In this document: positions 6,732 to 14,137 of the stretch, one piece after another | Layout: each line of letters opens with the position of its first letter | Position numbering within the stretch: position 1 is the first letter of the stretch | From: an uncultured Roseateles sp. | GTDB lineage: Bacteria > Pseudomonadota > Gammaproteobacteria > Burkholderiales > Burkholderiaceae | Assembly (NCBI GenBank): GCA_946886855.1 | Contig: CAMPJJ010000040.1 | Location: 1-44,460, forward strand | Direction of reading: 5' to 3' | DNA length: 44,460 nt | The notes under the pieces: model-generated | The model's database searches: none | Told to the model about the DNA's origin: nothing | Seen by the model: the letters and a program-made list of their open reading frames with translations, nothing else | Translations under genes and position numbers: made by a program

Positions 6732-7801
6732 CCGATCTGCACCTTGCGGGGACCGTCGAAGACCAGCGTGCCGGGCCGGATCTCGGCCAGCCGCCAGTCG
6801 CCGACGCGGTCGCCGGGTTCGATCCGCCGGCCGTCGGTCAGCGTCACATGGCTGCTGGATCCGAGCATCACCTCCTGGATGTCGAACGGCAGGACCAGGC
6901 TGCCGTCGCCGGGGATGTTGACCAGCAGTCGACCGCGTCCGCCGCGCCGCTCGGCCGGCGCGGCGATCATCGCCTCGATGGCCATGGATGCGGATGCGGA
7001 TGCGGATGCGGATGCGGATCCTGACGGGGCCGCGGCCGGGACTGCAGAGGCCGAGACGGATGCGTCCCCGGGTCCTGGCTCGGGACGCGGGTCGTCGCCG
7101 GAGGACCACTGTTTCCGGCGCGGATCCGCGGTCGGCAACTGCTTCTTCCTGGTCTCGTCGTCCGGCTCGATCGCCGTCTCGCTGTCCTGGACCTGCCGCA
7201 CCAGCGCGGCCACGCCCAGCATCGTCGACAGCAGGCCGGCCGCGACGATCAGGCTGCCCAGCGTCCGCATCGGTCGCGGCCCGAGCGTGGCGTGCCGACG
7301 GCGTGTCCCGACGGGCCGGACATCCGCCACCAGGGCTGGCGGCGCCTCCTCTGACGGATCGGCGATCTGCCGCGCGTGGCTTTGACGTGCGTGCGCCTGC
7401 AGCATCCCCGATGACTCGATTTCCAGCGCCCCGGTCTCCGGCGCCTCGGTCACCGGTGGCGACCAATGTTCCCAAGGCTCGGTCGAGCCCCGGACCACCA
7501 ACCAGATGTCGCCCGTCCTGAAGGGCTCGCCCGGCGCCAGCGGCACCGTCTCTCCGCCCGACAGCGTCACGCCCGTGGACAGCAGGACGCCGTCTTCGAC
7601 CGCTTCCAGCAGGAGGCCGCCGTCCGGCGTCGCACGCACGAGCAGCCGCGCGGGCGGCAGGCCGTCCCCCATCAGCAGCAGATCGGCGTCATTGCCGGCC
7701 CCCACCGTCAAGGCGTCCTCGAGCGGCAGCGCCGCGCCGGCCTGCAGGCCGCTCACGACGCGCAGCTCCAGCACGTCCGCCTCCCAGGCCGGCGTCGTCA
7801 T
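6725..7801 (-). CDS. sctD: SctD inner-membrane ring protein
   Basis: SctD (HrpQ/YscD/PrgH) builds the outer part of the inner-membrane ring and anchors the sorting platform through its cytoplasmic FHA-like domain. The 358 residues comprise an N-terminal FHA-like beta domain (about 10-105: LRVVSGLQAGAALPLEDALT ... FRTGDIWLVVRG) and a Pro/Ser-rich linker. A single membrane helix (about 180-201) and a periplasmic part of only about 155 residues follow. That part holds a Ser-Ala repeat (about 250-272), encoded by GGATGC hexamers at about 6985-7020, and ends in one compact domain (about 288-358). Canonical SctD has a longer periplasmic region with several ring-building motifs, so this one is reduced. 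It starts 1 bp after the sctV stop and overlaps sctN by 7 bp. Confidence 0.87.
   Translation of the reverse strand: MTTPAWEADVLELRVVSGLQAGAALPLEDALTVGAGNDADLLLMGDGLPPARLLVRATPDGGLLLEAVEDGVLLSTGVTLSGGETVPLAPGEPFRTGDIWLVVRGSTEPWEHWSPPVTEAPETGALEIESSGMLQAHARQSHARQIADPSEEAPPALVADVRPVGTRRRHATLGPRPMRTLGSLIVAAGLLSTMLGVAALVRQVQDSETAIEPDDETRKKQLPTADPRRKQWSSGDDPRPEPGPGDASVSASAVPAAAPSGSASASASASASMAIEAMIAAPAERRGGRGRLLVNIPGDGSLVLPFDIQEVMLGSSSHVTLTDGRRIEPGDRVGDWRLAEIRPGTLVFDGPRKVQIGW
6985..7020 (-). repeat. Hexamer repeat encoding Ser-Ala in SctD
   Basis: GGATGC is repeated about five to six times on the plus strand. Read on the coding minus strand it gives alternating Ser-Ala in the periplasmic linker of SctD. 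It is in frame, so unit changes alter linker length only. Confidence 0.85.
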
Positions 7802-7802
7802 G

Positions 7803-9956
7803 TCAGTACATCTCCGGCGAGGCGCGTCCCTCCAGGGGGACGCTGATCACGGCGCGCACGTTGACGCGGAAATCCGGCGGCAGCTCGGACATGCCGATCA
7901 CCCCCAGCGACGGGATGCGATCGGCCAGCAGCTTGCGGATGTGGGGTCTCACGTCCTGCGCGCAGACCATGACCGGCTGCCCGCCGCCGCAGGTGGCCAG
8001 GTAGGCGGCGGCGGTCTCGTCCAGGATCGCGTCGGTCAGGTCCGCCTCCAGCGCCAGGAAGTCGCCGTAGGCGGTCTGCCGGATGGCGGACCGGATCTGG
8101 GCCTCGAGCTCGCTGTCGAACATGAGCGCCCGCAGCTCCTTGCGCTCGGCGTGGGCGTCGCAGATCTCGCGTTGCAGCGCGGCGCGCACGCACTCGGTCA
8201 GCACCGACGGGTCGCGCTCGCGCGGGCCCCACTCGATCAACGCGTTCAGGATGATGGGCACGTTGCGGATGCTGACGTTCTCCATCAGCAGGCGACGCAG
8301 CACCTCGGCCATCCGGCTCAGCGGCACGGCGCGTTCCAGCTCCTTGGCGACCTCCGGCGTCTTGCGGCCACACCAGGCGGCGATCTTCTGCGTCTCTTCC
8401 ATGCCGAAGTACATCGGCCCGACGCGCAGCAAGGTCTCCTCGCAGAGCTCGTCCAGACGGTCCCAGCAGTCCCGCAGGTCGGTCGGCGGGGGATCGAGCG
8501 CCAGGGCCTGCGCCTCGTCCAGCCACACGCGCGGCGCGCAGGCCACGCCGCCGCGCGACTCCACCTGCTCGGGCGGCAGACCGAGCTCGGCCGGATCGCC
8601 GACCGTCCAGGTGCAGGTCCGCAGGTCCTCCCGCAACCACATGGAAAACACCGGCACTTCGCCGTGGCAGAACTCGATGTCCGCGTGTTCGAGCTCGGCC
8701 CCGGTGTCGAACTCGATCTGCGGCGTCACCAGCGCCAGACGTCGCACCAGGCGATTGCGGACGTGACGGCACAGGTTGAGCGCGCGCTGCGCGCGCTCGG
8801 GATCGATGCGCCGGCTGACCCGCAGCGCGAAGGGCCGGACCAGATCGAAATCGCGCAGGGCTTCCACGACGGCTTCGCGCTGCTGCGTTTCCTCGCGGTC
8901 CGCCTTGAGCTTGCGATGCATCATCGTCAGCCCCACCGTGGCCGCGCCCGCCGCCAGGCCGGCGAAGATCACCAGCGGCATGCCCGGCAGCAGGCCGAAG
9001 GCCAGCATGGCGCCGCTGGCCGTCACCCAGGCCTTGGGCTGATGCAGCATCTGCGCGGTCAGTTCATTGCCGATCGCGCGGCCGCCCGTGGGCTTGGACA
9101 CCCGCGTGACCAGCAGGCCGGCGGTCATGGACATCAGCAGCGCCGGGATCTGCGCCACGAGGCCGTCGCCGATGGTGAGGATGGCGTAGACGTGCAAGGC
9201 CTCGGCGGCCGGCAGGCCGCGCTGGAACACGCCCACCGAGAGACCGCCGATCAGGTTCACCAGCACGATGACGATGCCGACGATCGCGTCGCCCTTGGCG
9301 AACTTCATCGTGCCGTCCATCGCGCCGAAGAACTGGCTCTCCTCGGTCAGCGCGTCGCGCTGTTCCCTGGCTTCGTCCTGGGTGATGCCGCCGGCCTTGC
9401 GCTCCATGTCGATGGCCATCTGACGTCCCGGCATCGCATCGAGCGAGAAGCGCGCGCTGACCTCGGCGACCCGTTCGGAGCCCTTGGTGATCACGATGAA
9501 CTGCACGACGGTCAGCACCAGGAACACGACGAGGCCGACCACCAGGTTGCCGCCGACCACGATCTCGCCGAAGGCCTCGATGATGTGCCCGGCCTCGGCG
9601 TTGAGCAGGATCTGCCGCGTGCTGGCCACGCTGAGCGCGACGCGGAACAGCGTGGTGACCAGGAACAGCGAGGGGAACGCCGACAGGCCGGTGGTCTGCT
9701 TCACCTGCATCACCAGCACGATCAGGAAGGCCGACACGCAGAGGTTGATCGCGATCAGCAGGTCCAGCAGCCAGGTGGGCACCGGCAGCAGCATCGCGAA
9801 GACCACGGCCACGACCAGCGCGGTGACGACGATCTCGGCACGCTCGCCGCGCGGTGCGATCTGAAGCGCCAGGGCCCGCGCCGGCGACAGGAACGCGCGG
9901 TCGGCGGTGGGGGGGGCGGCGTGGCGAGGGGCGGTTCTGGAGGAAGGCGCGGACAT
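7803..9956 (-). CDS. sctV: SctV major export-gate protein
   Basis: SctV (HrcV/YscV/InvA, related to FlhA) forms a nonameric ring below the export portal and receives chaperone-substrate complexes. The 717-residue product has an N-terminal membrane domain (about 40-330) with the family signatures [40 protein letters not shown] and [29 protein letters not shown] (last one read here with [11 protein letters not shown]). It also has the FHIPEP-type loop [18 protein letters not shown]. The large cytoplasmic domain covers about 370-717 and ends [17 protein letters not shown]. It starts at the ATG at 9956. A small palindrome (GACTG-TT-CAGTC, 9960-9971) lies just before the start, and the 59-bp gap from sctW has no strong ribosome-binding site. 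Confidence 0.97.
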   Translation of the reverse strand: [717 protein letters not shown]

Positions 9957-10015
9957 GGTGACTGTTCAGTCGCCGCCCACCGCGCGGGGTTCGCCACCTG
10001 AATTTGCAGGCTTTG

Positions 10016-11242
10016 TTAACCCTCTACGCGACGGGCCAGGCGTTCACCGGACTGCATGCCAGCCGTCCGGTCCAGCAGGCCGAGGCGCGTCAGGTCGGCG
10101 GTGTTGGCGTTGCTCAGCTCGGCATTGACGAGCTGCTTGGTGTCGCCGTTGAGCCAGACCGCCTCCGGCAGGATCGCCAGCTCCCGTTGCAGCTGCCGGC
10201 GCGCGCTCGCCAGCCCGCCGCCGCTGAGCTTCAGGACCGGTCCCATCCGGCCGAGCGGGCCCTGCGGCGCGGTGGCGAACGAGAACTCCAGGATCCATCG
10301 CGCGGTCTTGCGCACCTCGTCCGGCTTGTCGATGCCCGGGCAGGCGCCCGTCTTCATCACACGGACACCGGACTCTCCCACCTGATGCGCCTGCCGCGCC
10401 ATCCGTCCCAGCACGACATGGAGGAACACGACCTGCCCGCCGCCCAGCCGCGTGTCCATGCGACTGCGCAGCACGGACATCTCCGCCAGCCGGGTGAGCC
10501 CGGCGTCGTCCAGTTCCACCATCTGCTTCAACGACGGCGTGGATTGCAGGAGGGCCCACATCGGCGACCCGGGCACGAGGGCCTGCGCCGCGCCCGTCGG
10601 CTTCTGCGCGACGGCGGTGCGCATCAGCTGCCGGATCTCCTGTTCGGGGTCGTCCGCCAGCAGGGCGAGTCGGGCTTCCAGCTGCGCCGCCTCCGCGCCG
10701 CTGGGCAGACGACGCAGCGCCAGCGACAGCAAGGCCTGGCGCTCGGCCGCGCCGTAGGCGTCGCTGTCCAGGGTGTCGATCGCCATGGACGTCCTGCCTT
10801 GCATCCACAGCGACGCGAACTGTTCCGCGCGCTGCCGGATCGACGCAAAGGCCTGATCCCCGGCGAGCTGTCGCATCATCTGCTCGATGGTCTCGATGCG
10901 CTTCAGCGCGTCGACGCGCACGTCCTGGCCCTCGCGCGCGTCGCGCGCCTCGTCGTGCGTCTCCTGCTCGACCCGCTCGCTCGCGCCGAAGGTGATCTCC
11001 TCCGCGCTGGCGCCGAGTCCGCCCGCATTCGACGCGGCGTTGGCCGCGGCCGCGGCGGCCAGGGCCGACACCGCGGCCCGACGCTCGGAGAGCTGCTCCT
11101 GCTCGCGGATCGTCGATCCCGACGGGCGCTCCGACACGGGCGGGCGGGAGACCGTCCGGCTGAGCGCCGCCGGATTCTGGAAGCCGGTCTCCGGGGGAGT
11201 TTCAAAGGCGACCGGGCCTGGACGAGCGGTGATCGGGTTCAT
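10016..11242 (-). CDS. sctW: SctW gatekeeper (HrpJ/YopN/InvE family)
   Basis: SctW controls the order of secretion, holding back effectors until translocators have been exported. In Hrp1 systems hrpJ is the first gene of the hrpJ-hrcV-hrpQ-hrcN-hrpO operon, and this gene has exactly that position before sctV. The 408-residue protein has a disordered N-terminal region (1-60, rich in Pro/Ser/Thr, compatible with a secretion signal). An Ala-rich and Glu-rich helical linker (60-110) follows, then an all-helical HrpJ-like domain (about 115-300) and a C-terminal TyeA-like part (about 300-408) with FLHVVLGRMARQAHQVGESGV. YopN and TyeA are therefore fused, as in MxiC/InvE/HrpJ. Sequence similarity in this family is weak, so the name depends partly on gene order. 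Confidence 0.78.
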   Translation of the reverse strand: MNPITARPGPVAFETPPETGFQNPAALSRTVSRPPVSERPSGSTIREQEQLSERRAAVSALAAAAAANAASNAGGLGASAEEITFGASERVEQETHDEARDAREGQDVRVDALKRIETIEQMMRQLAGDQAFASIRQRAEQFASLWMQGRTSMAIDTLDSDAYGAAERQALLSLALRRLPSGAEAAQLEARLALLADDPEQEIRQLMRTAVAQKPTGAAQALVPGSPMWALLQSTPSLKQMVELDDAGLTRLAEMSVLRSRMDTRLGGGQVVFLHVVLGRMARQAHQVGESGVRVMKTGACPGIDKPDEVRKTARWILEFSFATAPQGPLGRMGPVLKLSGGGLASARRQLQRELAILPEAVWLNGDTKQLVNAELSNANTADLTRLGLLDRTAGMQSGERLARRVEG

Positions 11243-11273
11243 GGCGGGACTCTGGCAATGGGAAGAGGAAGCG

Positions 11274-13073
11274 TCACGGCAGCGCGCGCGCCGTGAGGAT
11301 GAAGAGGCGCTCGCGCTCGTTGTTCACGGCGCTGTCGCTGCGGAAGAGCGCGCCGATCAGCGGGATGGAGGCCAGGCCCGGCACGCGCGTGTTGGACACC
11401 TGGCGATCCTGTCGCCGATAACCGCCGACGACCAGCGATTCGCCCGGCTTCACGACGGCCTCGGTGCTGACCGCGCTGTTGCCGACGCTGGGGGTGCCCT
11501 GCTCGCTGCTGGCCCGGGTCAGCTGGCCGTCCTCGATGTCCAGGGTCACGCGGATCCCGCGCGCGTCCGCCCCGGCGGCGTCGTCGCCGACGATGCTCGG
11601 CGTCACCTTGAGCAAGGTGCCCGCCGTGACCGTGCGCAGGTCGGTGCTGCGCTCACCGACCAGCTTCACATAGGCCGACTGGTTCATGTCCAGCAAGGCG
11701 CCCACGTTGTTCAGGGTCAGGACCGACGGGCGCGACAGCACCTGCGCCTGGCCGCGCGATTCCAGCGCGCGCACCCGCAGCTCGAGGCGGTTGGACGACC
11801 AGAGCACCATGGTCGAGCCCTTGACGCCGGTGTCCGCGGACCGTGCGTCGATCTTCCCGTCGGCGCTCAGCGCCACGCTCCCGGCACCTGATCCGGCCGC
11901 GAGGTCGACCGACCAGTCGCGCAAGGCATCCGCGCTGATGTCGAGGATGGTCACGTTGATCTCGATCAGGCGGCTGGGCAGGTCGAGCGCCTCGATGAGC
12001 TCGCGGTACTCGTCGCGACGTGACGGCAGGTCCCAGACCAGCACGGCATTGAGCGGCGTGTAGGCGGCGATCGACGGGACGACCTCGGCATCCTCCGGAT
12101 CGGCGCCGCGGGCGGCGGGCTTGCGGGCGCCGGCCGGCTCCGCGAAGGCCGAGGACGCCGCGTCCGCCGCGCCAGGGCGTGCGGAGGCGCCGCCGGTCGA
12201 CGGCGTCGTCGGCAGGCGTGCGGCCGCCAGCCCGGGCCATGCCGCGCCGGGCGGCGCCTCCCCGCCGGCCAGCTCCCTCGCCAGCGCGGCCCAGGGGTCC
12301 TCGGCGGCGGTCGCCAGGGCGTTGGCGCCGGCGCCGCGCCCGGTCTTGAAAGCAGTCTGGACCTGGAGGCTGCGGGCGTTCGGCAGGACCTGGTTGAGGG
12401 TGGTCACCAGTCCCGGCACGGCGACGCTGCGATCGCGCGTGCGCATCTCGCGATCGGCCGCGGAGGCATGCTTCAGGCGGAACACCATCAGCCGCGGGCG
12501 TTCCCGGCGCGGCCGTTCGGGCGGAACGGCCAGGACCCGACGCACTTCGGCCACATAGGCGGGCGGACCGGAGACCAGGACGGTGGGCGGATCGGAATCG
12601 AATTCGCCCCAGCCGAAGCGGCTCTCGAGCAGTCCGATCCCGGCGAGGGCTTCCTTGGCGTCGGACGGACTCTGCGGGCCGAGGGAGATGCGCTCGCTGA
12701 TGGCGGTGGACCGCGCCGACAGGTGCAGCACGCCCTGGTAGACGAACCAGTCCAGCCCCGCGGCGTCGCCGAGCCGGTCGAGGAAGGCCGCGGGCGACGC
12801 CCCCTTGCCGCCCAGGCGCACCTTGCGCCGGCCCAGCGACGGATCGGCCAGCTTCACTTCCAGGCCCAGGGTGGTCGAGAAGCGATCGAGGACTTGCGTC
12901 AGCGACAGCTCTTCGTCGGCGCGATAGCTGTAGAGCGTGTCGCGCCAGGCGGCCGGAGCCACGGCGCCGGCCTCCGTGAGCGCGGGACCGAAGGGACCGA
13001 GCAAGGCCGCCGTGCAGAGCGCCGCACGCCATCCGGGACCCGGCAGCGTCGCCAGCGTCGCCAGCGCGCTCAT
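11274..13073 (-). CDS. sctC: SctC outer-membrane secretin
   Basis: SctC (HrcC/YscC/InvG) forms the outer-membrane ring through which the needle passes. The 599-residue product has an N-terminal signal sequence (hydrophobic stretch about 15-38). N-terminal domains of the N0/N1/N3 type follow, with a low-complexity Ala/Pro/Gly insert at about 250-330. The C-terminal secretin domain shows LIEINVTILDIS, RGQAQVLSRPSVLTLNNVGA, VTAGTLLKVTPSIVGD and VKPGESLVVGGYRRQ, ending VPGLASIPLIGALFRSDSAVNNERERLFILTARALP (quoted in part). It starts at the ATG at 13073, overlapping the stop of the 70-residue gene by 4 bp. No pilotin gene is visible next to it. Confidence 0.96.
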   Translation of the reverse strand: MSALATLATLPGPGWRAALCTAALLGPFGPALTEAGAVAPAAWRDTLYSYRADEELSLTQVLDRFSTTLGLEVKLADPSLGRRKVRLGGKGASPAAFLDRLGDAAGLDWFVYQGVLHLSARSTAISERISLGPQSPSDAKEALAGIGLLESRFGWGEFDSDPPTVLVSGPPAYVAEVRRVLAVPPERPRRERPRLMVFRLKHASAADREMRTRDRSVAVPGLVTTLNQVLPNARSLQVQTAFKTGRGAGANALATAAEDPWAALARELAGGEAPPGAAWPGLAAARLPTTPSTGGASARPGAADAASSAFAEPAGARKPAARGADPEDAEVVPSIAAYTPLNAVLVWDLPSRRDEYRELIEALDLPSRLIEINVTILDISADALRDWSVDLAAGSGAGSVALSADGKIDARSADTGVKGSTMVLWSSNRLELRVRALESRGQAQVLSRPSVLTLNNVGALLDMNQSAYVKLVGERSTDLRTVTAGTLLKVTPSIVGDDAAGADARGIRVTLDIEDGQLTRASSEQGTPSVGNSAVSTEAVVKPGESLVVGGYRRQDRQVSNTRVPGLASIPLIGALFRSDSAVNNERERLFILTARALP

Positions 13074-13282
13074 CTCAGCACTTCGTTGAGGAGCTTGCGC
13101 TCGACATGCCGGTGCTCCTGGACCTCGACCTTCTGCACCGCGAGTTCCACCTGCATCTGGCGCTTGATCGCGATCGCGCGCTGGAGCTCACCGGGGCCGA
13201 TGGCCGCCATGGCCTGGGACAGGCGTGTCGAGGTCGCCAACGAGGCCGTCAGTTGTCGGGAGGCGGAAGTGATCGAGGTCAT
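13070..13282 (-). CDS. Small 70-residue protein upstream of sctC
   Basis: I do not recognise this family. The product is 70 residues long and soluble. It has a Ser/Thr-rich first third (MTSITSASRQLTASLATSTRLS) and a charged helical remainder (ELQRAIAIKRQMQVELAVQKVEV ... RKLLNEVLR, read in part). The start is well supported: AGGAG stands about 8 bp before the ATG at 13282. The stop overlaps the sctC ATG (TGATG-type coupling). Its size, helical nature and position just before the secretin gene recall the small hrp proteins (hrpF/hrpG type) that precede hrcC in Hrp1 systems, and rod or needle proteins and their chaperones. Alternatives are a needle chaperone or a small secreted component. Function is unknown. 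Confidence 0.7.
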   Translation of the reverse strand: MTSITSASRQLTASLATSTRLSQAMAAIGPGELQRAIAIKRQMQVELAVQKVEVQEHRHVERKLLNEVLR

Positions 13283-14003
13283 GCGGGGTCTCCTGCAGGA
13301 ACGGGGAAGGGAGGTTGTCAGCGGAAGGCGGGGCGGGCGTCGCGCAGTCCCGGGCGCCGGGCAGCGCCTTCAGCAAGGCGTGGACGTTGTCGTCGTAGCG
13401 GGCGTGAAGGCTGCCCGCGGGGTGTGAGAGCACGCAATGGCCGCGGTCCAGCAGCGCATCGGGCGCCAGCGACCAGCCGGCATCGGCGGCGATGTCCTGG
13501 AGGACCACGAGGTCCTCGGGGTGCGCGCGCAGTTGAGGCTGGCCCTCGGCGCGCATCGCGCGCCATTCGTCGCGCAGCAGGCAGGCACTGGATCGCGCCT
13601 GCTGGTCGGCGGGCAGCTCGAGCAGCAGACGTCGCGCCGCGCGATGGGCGATCTCGACCAGGAAGATCTCGGCGGCGGCGCGCCATTGTTCACGCTCGTC
13701 GTTCAGCGCGATCGCGATCCGCGTCGCGTCGACCAGCGCCTGATCGCGCAGGTCGATCGATTCGCGGGCGAGCTGGTCCAGGCACTGCTCGCGCGCCCGT
13801 TGCCGCCACCGGCGCGCGCGCTCGCGCGCGGCACGCAGCCGGCGCGCGCAGGCCCGGCGGGAGGCCCGGACGACGTCGTCGGCCGAGCGCACCACGTCCA
13901 GCGACTCGCGGCTCAGCACGAGCGCGTCCGCGCCCTCGCCTTCCTCGAGGCGGAGGGCGAGCGCGTTCAGCAGCAGACGTCGGGAGATCCAGGCGGGGTT
14001 CAT
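13188..14003 (-). CDS. sctL: SctL ATPase stator, C-terminus overlapping the next gene
   Basis: SctL (HrpE/YscL, FliH-like) links the ATPase SctN to the SctQ pods and regulates it. From the ATG at 14003 the product is 271 residues. An N-terminal segment (MNPAWISRRLLL) is followed by a long charged helix (about 40-110) with RRLRAARERARRWRQRARE. The C-terminal FliH-like domain has AEIFLVEIAHRAARRLLLEL, a middle AHPEDLVVLQDIAADAGWSLAPDALLDRGHCVLSHPAGSLHARYD and VHALLKAL. The family-like part ends near 13350. The last roughly 45 residues do not look like SctL and overlap the 70-residue gene by 95 bp. A neighbouring frame closes at 13318, so either a true overlap or a frameshift near 13350 is possible. 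No ribosome-binding site is evident before the ATG. Confidence 0.82.
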   Translation of the reverse strand: MNPAWISRRLLLNALALRLEEGEGADALVLSRESLDVVRSADDVVRASRRACARRLRAARERARRWRQRAREQCLDQLARESIDLRDQALVDATRIAIALNDEREQWRAAAEIFLVEIAHRAARRLLLELPADQQARSSACLLRDEWRAMRAEGQPQLRAHPEDLVVLQDIAADAGWSLAPDALLDRGHCVLSHPAGSLHARYDDNVHALLKALPGARDCATPAPPSADNLPSPFLQETPHDLDHFRLPTTDGLVGDLDTPVPGHGGHRPR

Positions 14004-14137
14004 TGCGGCGCTAGTGCGCGAACAGTCGGACCGGGTTCCGCGAGCCGCGCGGCCTCGCGAGAACGGCATGCCGTCGACATCGCACTGACCGGCACCTCCG
14101 CTTTCCCCGCCGCCGGCGCCACCGGCGGCCTGCTCCG
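14004..14137. promoter_or_regulatory. Divergent sctL / sctQ control region
   Basis: These 134 bp separate the two divergent T3SS runs and must hold promoters for both. On the minus strand GGAACC (14039-14034) is followed after 16 bp by GCAC (14017-14014). That is close to the hrp box recognised by HrpL-type ECF sigma factors (GGAACC-N15/16-CCACNNA), but it has mismatches in the second element and ends only 10 bp before the sctL ATG. On the plus side a perfect stem (CCGCCGG 14110-14116, loop CGCCA, CCGGCGG 14122-14128) lies 10 bp before the sctQ ATG and would mask its initiation region. Both calls are inference from pattern. Confidence 0.35.
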
